Shown here piece by piece: positions 24,733-33,996 of a stretch of 64,000 nucleotides of DNA (position 1 is the stretch's first letter; the number at the start of each line of letters is the position of its first letter). The translations under genes and the position numbers were made by a program. The notes beneath the pieces are model-generated. The model did not search any database and had not been told where the DNA came from. It worked only from the letters and a program-made list of their open reading frames with translations. Location of the stretch: the NCBI GenBank assembly GCA_035943095.1, contig DASZCN010000101.1, forward strand, positions 1-64,000, read 5' to 3'. Origin of the DNA: AG41 sp035943095 (GTDB taxonomy: Bacteria > Gemmatimonadota > Gemmatimonadetes > Gemmatimonadales > GWC2-71-9).

Positions 24733-25110
24733 CTATAGATGTATTCGGGCGGAGCGGGCGGCAACCGTGACGGCTTCTCCAGCCTCCGGCCCGAGCACCT
24801 CTCGCGCTGGCGCGATGAGTTGCGATAGCACCGACGCCGCGGCTGCCGGGGTGGCGGGCTCGAGGTGGTGGCGGGCTGCCGCCAGGGCGCGCTTGAGGGG
24901 GGCCGGGAGGGCGAGGCTGCCGAGCCTGGCTTCCAGGGCCACGAGGCGCCGCCGGTGGTTCTTGCCCGACACAGGCTTCGGCGGGAGCAGCGACTCGGCC
25001 GAGCGAACTACCAGCCACAGGGCGAACAGGCCCTCGCGCTTCGGTCCACGCACGGCCGCGGCGACGAGCTCGATCAGTCGAGCCTCCGCCGGCGTGGTCG
25101 ACCCGATCAC
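24733..25110 (-). CDS. Hypothetical helical protein (125 aa)
   Basis: Starts at the GTG at 25110 that overlaps the heptosyltransferase stop. Mostly alpha-helical and Ala/Leu/Arg-rich; contains LIELVAAAVRGPKREGLFALWLVVRSAESLLPPKPVSGKNHRRRL. No membrane segment, signal or known motif was found. The longer ORF to 25659 is a shadow of the heptosyltransferase. Its coupling suggests a link with cell-envelope glycan work, no more. Confidence 0.55.
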   Translation of the reverse strand: MIGSTTPAEARLIELVAAAVRGPKREGLFALWLVVRSAESLLPPKPVSGKNHRRRLVALEARLGSLALPAPLKRALAAARHHLEPATPAAAASVLSQLIAPAREVLGPEAGEAVTVAARSARIHL

Positions 25111-26102
25111 GCGACGAGGCGCTCGACGGCGGCGACCACCTCGGCGGGCGTGATGTCCGCGAGGCAGCGGTGGTGCCCGAGTGGGCAGCTCGCTGTCCCG
25201 GTCGCCGAACAGGGGCGACAGTCGAGTGCCCGCTCGATGACGAGGGCGGGGGCGCGATACGGCAGGAAGCCGAATTGCGCAACCGTGGGTCCAAACAGAG
25301 CGACCACCGGCGTGCCGACGCCGGTGGCCATATGCATGACGCCGGTATCGCCCGAGACGACGACCCGCGCGCGCGCGAGCAGACCTCCGGTTTCCTGCAG
25401 CGAGCACTCGCCGGCGGCGCTTTCGGCGGCGCCCGCCGCCGCGAGCTGCTGCGCCAACCCGCGGTCGTCGGGCCCGCCCACGACGATCGGTCGGTACCCC
25501 GCGGCGCGGAGCCGCTCGGCCAGCGCGCTCCAGTGGGCGACGGGCCAGCGCTTGGTGGCGTGCGCCGCGCCCGGGGCGAGCGCGGCGACCCGGGCGTCCG
25601 CCAAGCCCCGCTCGGCGAGCCATTGCGCCGCGCGGTCGCGGGCCCCCGGTCCAAGGCAAAACTCAGGCGGGCCGCCGTCGGGCTGCGCGTCGAGCCGCCG
25701 GGCCGCCTCGAAGTACCGCTCGGCCACCGACGTGCGCCGCCGGTAGGCGTCGACCTTGGTGGCAATAAGCAGCGCGCGCGCCAGCTTCCGCTTGCGATAC
25801 CCTGACCAGTGGCAGCGCACGAGCAGGCGCAGGCCCGCGCTGCGGATGCTGCCATGCAAGTCGAGCCCATGCGTCGGCGTGAGCGCCCGCAGTCGGCGCG
25901 CGAGGTGCCGGATCGGCTCGTCGGGGTCCAACGCCACCACCTCGGCGACGTGCGGGTTGTCGGCGACGAGCGGCGCCATCGCGCGCTTGGTGACGTACAC
26001 GAGCCGCGCCTCCGGATGGCGCCGGGCGAGCGCGCGCACGAGCGGCGTGGTGAGCAGGATGTCACCGATGGAGCTGAAGCGCACCACGAGGACGCACAGC
26101 AC
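25107..26102 (-). CDS. Glycosyltransferase family 9 (heptosyltransferase-like)
   Basis: 331 aa. GT-B fold of the ADP-heptose:LPS heptosyltransferase family: RFSSIGDILLTTPLVRAL at the N terminus, DLHGSIRSAGL, LAPGAAHATKRWPVAHW at the domain boundary and the donor site SGDTGVMHMATGVGTPVVALFGPT. Cys-rich end CRPCSATGTASCPLGHHRC resembles the CxxC...C region seen in some members. Suggests an LPS- or heptose-containing envelope. Divergent from the PorX-like gene across 57 bp. Confidence 0.88.
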   Translation of the reverse strand: MLCVLVVRFSSIGDILLTTPLVRALARRHPEARLVYVTKRAMAPLVADNPHVAEVVALDPDEPIRHLARRLRALTPTHGLDLHGSIRSAGLRLLVRCHWSGYRKRKLARALLIATKVDAYRRRTSVAERYFEAARRLDAQPDGGPPEFCLGPGARDRAAQWLAERGLADARVAALAPGAAHATKRWPVAHWSALAERLRAAGYRPIVVGGPDDRGLAQQLAAAGAAESAAGECSLQETGGLLARARVVVSGDTGVMHMATGVGTPVVALFGPTVAQFGFLPYRAPALVIERALDCRPCSATGTASCPLGHHRCLADITPAEVVAAVERLVA

Positions 26103-26159
26103 GCCGCGAAATTAGGCTGTCGTTGCCCGCGTTCGCCAGTCGCCATTAGCTTTTGGCGT

Positions 26160-27749
26160 ATGCCGCGGCCGAAGACCATTCTCTGGGTGGACGACGAAGT
26201 CGAGGGGCTCGCCGCGCACCGGCGTTTCCTCGAGGACCAGGGATTCACCGTCGCCGCCGCGTCCCACGGCGACGATGCGCTCGCGTTGCTCCGCCGACAG
26301 GCCTACAGCATCGTGCTCCTGGACGAGCAGATGCCCGGGCGCCGCGGCCTCGAGCTGATCGGGGAGATCCGGACCATCGATCCCGCGATGCCCGTGGTGA
26401 TGGTCACGCAGAGCGAGGACGAAGGAACGCTGCGCGAGGCGATCGGCATCGAGGTGGACGACTACCTCGTGAAGCCGGTCCAGCCGCGCCAGATCCTCTC
26501 GGTGATCACGCGGCTGCTCGAAGGCGATCGGATCCGACAGCAGCGGCTGGCCCGCGACTTCGTCACCCGGTTCCGCGAGCTCGAGGGACGTCGGGGAGCG
26601 ACGCTCGCGTGGCGCGAGTGGATCGAGCTGGTGGCGGAGCTGGCGCGCTGGGATGTCCGCCTGGCGGCCTCGAACGAGCCCGGACTGTCGGAGGCGCTCC
26701 GCGCGTTGCAGCGCTCACTCCGCAAGGATTTCTCGGAATACGTCGCGCGGCAGTACCCCCGCTGGCTCGCGGCGCCCGAAGGGGATCGGCCACCGCTTTC
26801 CGTGGACGTCGGTGCCGAGTTTCTCGTTCCGGTACTGCAATCGACCGGGCGGGTGTTGTTCATCGTGATCGATTGCCTGCGCCTCGACCAGTGGGAGGTG
26901 CTGCGCGAGCTCGTGACCCCGCTGTTCGACGTCGAAGAGTCTCACTACTATGGCATTCTGCCGACGGCCACCCCGTTCGCGCGCAACGCAATCTTTTCGG
27001 GACTGTTTCCCATGGAGATCGCGGCCCGCCACCCCGAGTGGTGGGGCCAAGCGTCCGACGAGGAAAGCCTCAACGCGCATGAAGCCGAGCTCCTCACCGA
27101 GCAGATCCGGGAGCTGATGCACCGGCCGGTGCCGGTGCGCTACGAAAAGGTGTTCAGCTCGGGTGAGGGCGACCTGCTCCGCCGGCTTCCCGCGCACCTC
27201 GCACAGGACGGCGTCACGGCCCTCGTGTTCAACTTCGTGGACCAGCTGACGCACGGTCGTTCCGAGAGCGCCATCCTCTACGAGGTGGCGCGGGACGAGG
27301 CCGCGTTACGGAGTCTCACGCGCACCTGGTTCGAGCGCTCGCCCGTGCTCGCGGCCCTGCGGGAGGCCGAGCGCCGGGGCGTGACCGTGTTGCTCACCAC
27401 CGATCACGGCTCGATCCACTGCGAGACCCCGGCGACCGTCTACGCCAAGCGGGACGCCACCGCCAACCTGCGCTACAAGTTCGGTGAGGACCTGAAGAGT
27501 GAGGACTCGCAGGCGGCGATCCAGGTGGAAGACCTGAAGAGCTTCGGCCTGCCGGCCATGGGGCTGGGCGTGCGCCTGCTCCTCGCAACGGCGGATCGGT
27601 TCTTCGTGTATCCCACCAAGCTGCGCGAGTACCAGGCGCGCTATCGGGGCTCGTTCCTGCACGGTGGGGTGACCCCCGAAGAGATGATCCTTCCGGTCGC
27701 GCTGCTCACGCCGAGGGGACGCACCGGGTCCAGCGGAGGCGGTCGCTAA
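26160..27749 (+). CDS. porX: PorX-like response regulator with PglZ alkaline-phosphatase-superfamily effector
   Basis: 529 aa from the ATG at 26160. Residues 1-125 form a receiver: WVDDEVEG, phospho-acceptor Asp in VLLDEQMPGRRG, MVTQSED and DYLVKPVQP. A three-helix bundle (about 130-215) leads to a PglZ domain with VIDCLRLDQW, threonines 269/271 in LPTATPFARN that coordinate metal, and TTDHGSIHCE. In Bacteroidota PorX works with the kinase PorY and acts on type IX secretion; the domain hydrolyses cyclic oligonucleotide-type phosphodiesters. Length and order match PorX well. One base separates it from the ABC exporter; no PorY is in the window. Confidence 0.85.
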   Translation: MPRPKTILWVDDEVEGLAAHRRFLEDQGFTVAAASHGDDALALLRRQAYSIVLLDEQMPGRRGLELIGEIRTIDPAMPVVMVTQSEDEGTLREAIGIEVDDYLVKPVQPRQILSVITRLLEGDRIRQQRLARDFVTRFRELEGRRGATLAWREWIELVAELARWDVRLAASNEPGLSEALRALQRSLRKDFSEYVARQYPRWLAAPEGDRPPLSVDVGAEFLVPVLQSTGRVLFIVIDCLRLDQWEVLRELVTPLFDVEESHYYGILPTATPFARNAIFSGLFPMEIAARHPEWWGQASDEESLNAHEAELLTEQIRELMHRPVPVRYEKVFSSGEGDLLRRLPAHLAQDGVTALVFNFVDQLTHGRSESAILYEVARDEAALRSLTRTWFERSPVLAALREAERRGVTVLLTTDHGSIHCETPATVYAKRDATANLRYKFGEDLKSEDSQAAIQVEDLKSFGLPAMGLGVRLLLATADRFFVYPTKLREYQARYRGSFLHGGVTPEEMILPVALLTPRGRTGSSGGGR

Positions 27750-27750
27750 C

Positions 27751-29532
27751 ATGGGCCGCAGCGCCCGCATCATCGGCCTGCTGCGCCCGTACTCGCTCCT
27801 CTTCGCCGTCAACATGTCCACCACGCTCGTCGCCTCCATGCTGGACGGCGCGACGTTCGTGTTGCTGATCCCCTTCCTGCGGACGTTCTTCGGGCAACAG
27901 GCGCTGCCGGCCACCGGTGGCACCGTGGTGGAAACGGTGCTTGGGAAGGTGGTGGGCCCGTTGCTCGGCGCGGGGAACGCAGGGGGGGCGGTTCGCACCG
28001 TGGCGATCCTCCTCCTCGTCACCCTCGTGGTGAAGAACGCCGCGCTGTACGCCGCGGCGATGAGCAGCGTCGCGATCGAAGAGGGTGTGGTGCGCGACCT
28101 GCGGGTGCGCTTGTTCCGTCATTTGCAGACGCTTCCCCTCGGCTTCTTCCAGCGCACCCGCGGTGGCCAGCTGCTCGCCCGGGTCGTGTTCGACACCGAT
28201 CAGGTGAAGACCGCCGTGACGGCCGCGCTCGCCGCGTTCCTCCGCAACGTCAGCCTCATCGTGGTCTACCTCGTGATCCTGCTTGGCTTGTCGTGGCGTC
28301 TCACCCTGATTGCGCTGGTGCTCGCGCCCCTACTCGTCCTGATCATCAGGCCGGTGGTGGCGCGCGTGCGGCGCCGCTCGCGCGCCCAGGCCGACGATCG
28401 CGGCGAGCTCACGAGCCTCGTGAGCGAAATGGTGGCGTCGGTGAAGCTCGTTCGGGCATACGTCGCGGAAGAGTTCGAGGTCGCGCGGTTTCGGCGCCTG
28501 GCCGACGGCTACCGCACGCGGGTGTTCGGCACTCAGGCCGCGTCGACGCTGACCAGCCCGATCAGCGAGATCTTCGCGGGTTTCGTGCTGGTGTTGCTGC
28601 TCCTGTTCGGGATGAGCCAGCTCCGGCCCGAGGTGTTCATCGCGTTCATTATTCTGGCGCTCCGGCTGATGTCGCCGATGAAGGCGGTTGCGCAGTATCC
28701 GACCATCATGGCGGGTGCTGCGGCGGCGGCGGACCGCGTGTTCGAGGTGCTGGACCTGCCGTCCAATGAGGGTGACGCGCCCGACGCGGTCCCGGCGACG
28801 TTCCGTGATCGGATCGAATATCGCGGCGTTTCGTTCGCGTACGACGGGGGGCCTCCCGTGCTCCGGCAGGTGAGCTTCGACGCGTGTCGCGGCCAGGTGA
28901 TCGCACTGGTCGGTCCATCGGGTGCGGGCAAGACCACGCTCCTCGATTTGTTGCCCCGCTTCTACGAGCCGACGGCCGGGGCGATCCTGATAGACGGCGT
29001 TCCGATCTCCCGATTTCAGCGCGCGAGCCTGCGCGGGCTGATGGGAATCGTCTCGCAGGAGACGATCCTGTTGAACGACACCGTGCTCGCCAACATCTCG
29101 TACGGTCGTGGCGACTTCACCCTGACGCAGGTGGAGGCCGCGGCGCGGGTGGCCAACGCGCACGATTTCATCTCGCAGCTGCCGCTGGGCTACGAGACGC
29201 TGCTCGGCGAGCGAGGCACCCGCCTCTCCGGGGGTGAGCGTCAGCGAATCGCGATCGCGCGGGCGTTGTTGCGCGATCCGCCGATCCTGATCCTCGACGA
29301 GGCCACGAGCGCGCTCGATATGGAGTCCGAGCGCCTGGTGCAGGAGGCGATGGATCGGCTGATGGCGCACCGCACCACGTTCGTCATCGCGCACCGACTC
29401 GCCACGGTCCAGCACGCGAACCTGATCGTGGTCGTGGCGGCGGGGCAGATCGTTGAGCGCGGCACGCACGACACGCTCTACGCCGCGGGCGGGCTCTACC
29501 GGCGTCTGTACGACATGCAATTCCGCACCTGA
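27751..29532 (+). CDS. MsbA-like ABC exporter (transmembrane plus ATPase half-transporter)
   Basis: 593 aa. Six membrane segments in residues 15-300, then a nucleotide-binding domain: Walker A GPSGAGKTT, Q-loop QETIL, signature LSGGERQRIAIARAL, Walker B ILILDEATSALD and H-loop AHRLAT. Homodimeric exporters of this type flip lipid A-core or other lipid-linked products. Between a PorX-like gene and glycosyltransferases, envelope glycolipid export is a reasonable guess; substrate unproven. Confidence 0.88.
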   Translation: MGRSARIIGLLRPYSLLFAVNMSTTLVASMLDGATFVLLIPFLRTFFGQQALPATGGTVVETVLGKVVGPLLGAGNAGGAVRTVAILLLVTLVVKNAALYAAAMSSVAIEEGVVRDLRVRLFRHLQTLPLGFFQRTRGGQLLARVVFDTDQVKTAVTAALAAFLRNVSLIVVYLVILLGLSWRLTLIALVLAPLLVLIIRPVVARVRRRSRAQADDRGELTSLVSEMVASVKLVRAYVAEEFEVARFRRLADGYRTRVFGTQAASTLTSPISEIFAGFVLVLLLLFGMSQLRPEVFIAFIILALRLMSPMKAVAQYPTIMAGAAAAADRVFEVLDLPSNEGDAPDAVPATFRDRIEYRGVSFAYDGGPPVLRQVSFDACRGQVIALVGPSGAGKTTLLDLLPRFYEPTAGAILIDGVPISRFQRASLRGLMGIVSQETILLNDTVLANISYGRGDFTLTQVEAAARVANAHDFISQLPLGYETLLGERGTRLSGGERQRIAIARALLRDPPILILDEATSALDMESERLVQEAMDRLMAHRTTFVIAHRLATVQHANLIVVVAAGQIVERGTHDTLYAAGGLYRRLYDMQFRT

Positions 29533-29533
29533 C

Positions 29534-30403
29534 ATGATCTCGGGCTTCACCATCGTACGGAACGCGGTCCGGCTCGACTACCCGATCGTTCCGGCGATCC
29601 GGTCCATCCTCGACGTATGTGACGAGGTGGTCGTCAACGTCGGGCGGTCGGACGATGGCACGCGCGACGTCGTGGCGGGTGTCGGGGACACGCGCGTGCG
29701 GATCCTGGACACGGTCTGGGATTTCTCCCGAGGGAGCGGAGTCCTGGCCGTCGAGACCAACCGCGCGATGCTCGCGTGCCGCGGCACGTGGGGCGTCTAT
29801 ATCCAGGCGGACGAGGTGTTGCACGAGTCGGGGGCGACGGCTCTACGCGAGCGACTCGAGGAATGGGATCACGATCCGCGTGTCGAAGGGCTGCTCGTGG
29901 ATTACCTGCATTTCTACGGCGATTTCGACACGATCGCGACGGATCGGCACTGGTACCGTCGGGAAGTGCGCGCGGTGCGACTCGGTCGGGATATCCGGTC
30001 GTACCAGGACGCCCAGGGCTTTCGCGTGGGTCCGGCGGTGCGGCGCGTGCGGGCGCGCTCGACCGGCGCGCGCATGTTTCACTATGGCTGGGCGCGCCCA
30101 CCGCAGTCCATGCGCCAGAAACTCGTGTCGTCGCAGGAAGTCTTCCGGGAGGCCGCGGATCGCATCGCAGCCCGCGCGACGCACCTGCAGGCCTTGTATT
30201 GGACGCCCTTGCTGCGGCCATTTTCAGGGAGTCACCCCAACGTCGCGCAAGCATGGATCGGCGCGAGGCACGCGGTCGACGAGGGCCCACCCGTGGGGCC
30301 GCGGCGTCTGCGGCTCCCGCATCTCCGACTGTACGTCTCCGACTGGATCGAGCGGCTCACCGGCGTTCGCTTGTTCGAGTACCGCAACTACATCGAGGTA
30401 TGA
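29534..30403 (+). CDS. Glycosyltransferase family 2-like protein
   Basis: 289 aa from the ATG at 29534, one base after the ABC transporter stop. The N-terminal GT-A-like fold shows GFTIVRNAVRLDYPI, DEVVVNVGRSDDGT and the metal-binding acidic motif in YIQADEVLHE (a DxD variant, ADE). An insertion with aromatic residues (YLHFYGDFDTI, HWYRREVRAVRLG) follows, as in family 2 enzymes that modify surface glycans. No membrane segment. The stop overlaps the ATG of a truncated glycosyltransferase. Confidence 0.78.
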   Translation: MISGFTIVRNAVRLDYPIVPAIRSILDVCDEVVVNVGRSDDGTRDVVAGVGDTRVRILDTVWDFSRGSGVLAVETNRAMLACRGTWGVYIQADEVLHESGATALRERLEEWDHDPRVEGLLVDYLHFYGDFDTIATDRHWYRREVRAVRLGRDIRSYQDAQGFRVGPAVRRVRARSTGARMFHYGWARPPQSMRQKLVSSQEVFREAADRIAARATHLQALYWTPLLRPFSGSHPNVAQAWIGARHAVDEGPPVGPRRLRLPHLRLYVSDWIERLTGVRLFEYRNYIEV

Positions 30404-30825
30404 CCGCCCGTACGTTCGCGGGCCTCCGCGTGGTCCTCGTCGCGGCGTTCAACCGCTGCTACCACCGGAGCGCGCGGTCGCTCGCCTCTGCATTGGAGTC
30501 ATTTGGGTGCGAGGTGCAACGCTGCGAGGAGCGATGGCGCGGGTTAAACACAATTCTGCGGCGCCCACTTGCCGGCTGGCTGGCGACGCGACTGCACCGC
30601 TCGAGAGCACACCCGGCGGCACTGCTTGGAGGAGCTGCTCACGGTTGTGCTGCCATGATCGGCGTGATGGTCAGCACGAGGGCGGTCGTGGTGTGGTTGT
30701 GTCGGGGATTGATGAGGCGCGCCAGCTTGTCCCCCAGGCTCGGCTCGACTGCGGCCACTGGTGTCAGCCGCGCGCGCAGGGCTCGTTCCAGCAATCGCGT
30801 GTCCATCGCAGCGGCGTCGCTGTAG
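30400..30825 (+). pseudogene. Truncated glycosyltransferase remnant
   Basis: The ATG at 30400 overlaps the preceding stop (ATGA), as real genes do here, and the first 70-80 residues (GLRVVLVAAFNRCYHRSARS, then ALESFGCEVQRCEERWRGL) look like the start of a CgeB-like/GT-B glycosyltransferase. After about position 30640 the frame continues only as antisense of the GT-C gene and loses all similarity, and the rest of the enzyme is missing. Best read as a gene cut off when the minus-strand block (30639-33962) was inserted or inverted. Family call is tentative. Confidence 0.45.
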
Positions 30826-32135
30826 AGAACCAGGTAGTTGGGTCGCGGGCTCGCCGAGCGCGCCGGCGCCGCCTCCCGCGCGACGGCGTCACGGTCTTTG
30901 AGCACGAACACCGGGGGCCGGGGCCGGCCCAGATAATAGTCTGGGACCCAGAACGTGTAGGCGAACTCGGCCACCACCACTCCCGTGGCGTTATGGCGGC
31001 GTTGCACACGCACCAGCGGCTCGACGCGATCCTTCTTTCCGTAGGAGAACAGCCCGACAACGAGCAGCGGCGTGTTCAAGGCGGCGAAATACACCCACGA
31101 GCAACGGTATGCCCTTGTCCACCCCCGACGCGCGAACCAGTCCCGCACGTATGGCATCCCCATGGCGCCGAGGATCAGAAGGGCCGGGAGCACTGGCAGG
31201 AGAAAACGCTCCTGCTTGTTCGGGACCAGGCTCGTGCCGACGAAGAACGCCAGGGTCGGAATGCCGAGGAGCGGGAACACCCGGACCCCGCGGATCGCGG
31301 CCGCCAGGAAGAGGAGGGAGAACGGCGGGAGCAAGATGAAAACGAGGGTCCCAAGGTACTTCCAGGGCGGGCCCTGGGGGTAATCCCCCCCGATCCCGGC
31401 TCGGTGGCGCGCGGTCTCAAGGAAGTAGTACCACGGATCGCCGTTGATCACCGCGCTGCTCCATGTCTGCAGCCCGAAGACGGCGAGCAAGCCCAGGACG
31501 AAGAACGCCTTGTGGAATCGCGGCGCGGGCCGCCACAGGGTCATGACGGCGAACGCCAGCACGAACGGGAGAGCGGGGAATCGCAGTAACAGCGTAGTCA
31601 TGATGGCCGCCCCCGAGAGAAACGACCACAACTCCGCACGGCGGTCCGCGTCGTCCGCCTTGAGCAGCCACCAACAACCCGCCAGCAGCGGGACCTGGCA
31701 CGCCGCTTCTTCGAACTGATGCACAGACGTGACGGGCAGCAGGTAGAAAGCCGCCACGAGAAGCCCGCCCAGGAGCGCGACGTCCTTACCCCCGACGCGC
31801 TCGAGGATTCGCCAGGCGAAGTACACGCCGAGCACCGCGCCGGCGGCGTGGATCAGCCGCACCACGAGCATCTCGACGGTGGGCGAGGTGTTTCCAAGGG
31901 CTCGCAGCGCGTCCATGACGAGCGCGACGCTACCGGGATACAGGATCGAACGCTTGTAGTCGTGGGGGAGCGGGATGCCGCTAGCGAGACGGTCCGCCGT
32001 GTCGACGAGGACCAGGTGGTCGTCTATCGTGAGGAAGCCTTGGCTGAAGATGGCCGCGACGAGCCGGAGCGCGGCGGCGAGGATCAAGACGGCGAGGAGC
32101 GGGTGCTCCTCCACCGTGCGCCGGACCGCCGTCAA
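30639..32135 (-). CDS. GT-C fold membrane glycosyltransferase (GT39/GT22-like)
   Basis: 498 aa from the TTG at 32135, chosen because it overlaps the stop of the upstream glycosyltransferase (TTGA). About ten membrane segments. The first periplasmic loop has the acidic pair in FLTIDDHLVLVD typical of polyprenyl-phosphate-sugar-dependent GT-C enzymes, and GDPWYYFLETARHR is typical of the ALG9/PIG-B-like group. The C-terminal 130 residues form a soluble periplasmic domain. It likely adds a sugar to a lipid-linked or surface glycan at the periplasmic face. Confidence 0.8.
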   Translation of the reverse strand: MTAVRRTVEEHPLLAVLILAAALRLVAAIFSQGFLTIDDHLVLVDTADRLASGIPLPHDYKRSILYPGSVALVMDALRALGNTSPTVEMLVVRLIHAAGAVLGVYFAWRILERVGGKDVALLGGLLVAAFYLLPVTSVHQFEEAACQVPLLAGCWWLLKADDADRRAELWSFLSGAAIMTTLLLRFPALPFVLAFAVMTLWRPAPRFHKAFFVLGLLAVFGLQTWSSAVINGDPWYYFLETARHRAGIGGDYPQGPPWKYLGTLVFILLPPFSLLFLAAAIRGVRVFPLLGIPTLAFFVGTSLVPNKQERFLLPVLPALLILGAMGMPYVRDWFARRGWTRAYRCSWVYFAALNTPLLVVGLFSYGKKDRVEPLVRVQRRHNATGVVVAEFAYTFWVPDYYLGRPRPPVFVLKDRDAVAREAAPARSASPRPNYLVLYSDAAAMDTRLLERALRARLTPVAAVEPSLGDKLARLINPRHNHTTTALVLTITPIMAAQP

Positions 32136-33061
32136 GCGGAGCCCGGCGGCAGCGTGCCCGTCTCGAGCAAACAGCGGTACATGCGCAGGTACTCGTCCGC
32201 CATCACCAGGTGCGTGAAGAACCGCTCGGCGCGCGCCCGGCACGCACCGGGGTCGCGGGTGTGGATGGTCGCAGCCGCCGCAATCATCTCGTCCATGGTG
32301 TCGCATAACGCGCCCACCTCGGGCGTGATGAGCTCCGGCAGCGCGCCCCGTCGCGTGCCGAGCACCGGCGTGCCCGACAGCAACGCCTCGATGGTCACGA
32401 GGCCGAACGGCTCATCCCATTCCGCGGGATTCCAGAGACAACGGGCGCGCGCGAGCAATGCGGCCTTTGTGGTGCCATCCACCTCACCGACGTACTTGAT
32501 CGACCCCGTGAAGCTGGGCCGCCACCCGCCCGCGACGATCAAGCGATGGCCCGTGTGCTTCGCGGCCTCGACCGCCCAGTGGTAGCCCTTCGCGCTATGC
32601 AGTTTCCCCAGGAACAGGTCGTACTGCGTGCTTCGCTTGGGGTAGCGGCGGAACATGTATTCCGCGGGGTTCAAGCCGTTGTAGACGAACGTTTCGCTCC
32701 CATGGCGGCGCGCATGATCGCGCGAGAGGAAGATCGCATTCGGATAGGGTGGCGAGCCGGGCTTCAGGTTGCGGTGAATCGTCTGGATGAAGGGGGCCGC
32801 CGTCGGGCCGCGCTTCAGAGGGAAATGGGCGTGGACGATATCGGCGTCGCCTGGCACATAGGGGGCGAGCCCTCCGTCGTCGAACCTGCGCGGAGGAACC
32901 TCGACCACTTTCCCCGCCGGAACGCGCGTGCCGGGTGGCGCGAGGAGCGTGACGCGATGCCCCAGCGCCGCGAGCCCCTGGACGAGCGCCACGACGACGC
33001 GCTCCGGGCCGCCGTAACCCTTCGCCGGCAATGGCTGATGGGAGGCGACGACGACGTGCAT
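32132..33061 (-). CDS. Glycosyltransferase family 4
   Basis: 309 aa. GT-B fold: N-terminal PLPAKGYGGPERVV (acceptor side glycine loop), linker FLGKLHSAKGYHWAVEAAK and the donor-binding EPFGLVTIEALLSGTPVLGT with the ExxxxxxxE pattern. Somewhat shorter than the usual 350-400 aa but both lobes are present. It overlaps the GT-C gene and is 16 bp from the FkbM gene, forming a three-gene minus-strand unit within the glycan block. Confidence 0.87.
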   Translation of the reverse strand: MHVVVASHQPLPAKGYGGPERVVVALVQGLAALGHRVTLLAPPGTRVPAGKVVEVPPRRFDDGGLAPYVPGDADIVHAHFPLKRGPTAAPFIQTIHRNLKPGSPPYPNAIFLSRDHARRHGSETFVYNGLNPAEYMFRRYPKRSTQYDLFLGKLHSAKGYHWAVEAAKHTGHRLIVAGGWRPSFTGSIKYVGEVDGTTKAALLARARCLWNPAEWDEPFGLVTIEALLSGTPVLGTRRGALPELITPEVGALCDTMDEMIAAAATIHTRDPGACRARAERFFTHLVMADEYLRMYRCLLETGTLPPGSA

Positions 33062-33077
33062 GCGCCCAACAAGATAA

Positions 33078-33962
33078 CTACCGCGCGGGGACGGCGAATA
33101 CGTCGTAGACGTTCCACCGCATCAGGTTCTCCGGTGTGATGAGCTCGCCCGGGAACTCGCCCTGGCTCTCGATGCGATGTACGGTATACCCGTGGCCCAC
33201 CAGAAAATCGTACAGGTTCCGCCGGTAGCCCGGTGTGGACTTTCGGAGACTGAACATTTCGACCTGAAGGAAGGGCCGCTGTGCTCGGACCAGCTCCTCG
33301 AGAGTCTCGAGAATAGCCAGGTCGAATCCTTCTGCATCTACCTTGATGAAACGAAGCCGCGAGATGAGGTCGGGGTGGCTCCGGCGGAGGAAGCCCGGCA
33401 GGTTCTTGCCCTCCACCTGCACCTTGAAGGCACTGCCGTGCGTCCACCGACTCATCCCCTCGTGAAACCCTCCGTTGCAATACCCCTCCTCTCCGTACTG
33501 GAACTCGTACCGCCCGTCCTCGCGCATCGCGGCGAACATCAGAGGTAATATCCGCATCTTCGCGAGGTTGAGGCCGGCGTTGCGCTCGAGCACGGGGAAC
33601 ACGTATGGGTTCGGCTCGAGCGCCAACACGAGCCCGGATGGTCCCACCGCCAGCGCGATTGGGATGGTGGTGTCGCCGGTGTGGGCGCCGATGTCGATGG
33701 CCACGTCTCCCTCGCGCAGGAACCGGCGGAGTTGATCGGCGACTCCCTGGATCTGCGGCGCAGACACTCGGTAGGCGCCGGGGTGCAGCCACCGCGCGAT
33801 CTCGACGCGCCCATCGGTCGGGAGGTCGTGCGACTCGATGACCAAGCCGAAGGTCTGCGGTTTCGGTTTGAGGCCGAGCAGGTAGATGAATTCCTTGGCT
33901 TTCAGGAGGCCGCGCCCTCGTGTGTGATCGAACACATAACATGCGGAACCAGCCCGCTCCAT
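33078..33962 (-). CDS. FkbM-family SAM methyltransferase
   Basis: 294 aa. SAM-binding motif I AIDIGAHTGDTTIPIAL, acidic motif II ALEPNPYVFPVLERN and the FkbM hallmark RLRFIKVDAEGFDLAIL. The family O-methylates sugars or lipids; among glycosyltransferases the target is probably a surface glycan. First gene of the minus-strand unit, divergent from a GT4 gene across only 34 bp. Confidence 0.88.
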   Translation of the reverse strand: MERAGSACYVFDHTRGRGLLKAKEFIYLLGLKPKPQTFGLVIESHDLPTDGRVEIARWLHPGAYRVSAPQIQGVADQLRRFLREGDVAIDIGAHTGDTTIPIALAVGPSGLVLALEPNPYVFPVLERNAGLNLAKMRILPLMFAAMREDGRYEFQYGEEGYCNGGFHEGMSRWTHGSAFKVQVEGKNLPGFLRRSHPDLISRLRFIKVDAEGFDLAILETLEELVRAQRPFLQVEMFSLRKSTPGYRRNLYDFLVGHGYTVHRIESQGEFPGELITPENLMRWNVYDVFAVPAR

Positions 33963-33996
33963 GGAAAGGCGAACATCGAGCCACTAGCTTCGGACC

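Noticed and set aside
24733..25659. 308-aa ORF on the minus strand
   Set aside because: Its upper part is an Arg/Gly-rich shadow of the heptosyltransferase; only the 125-aa end is kept.
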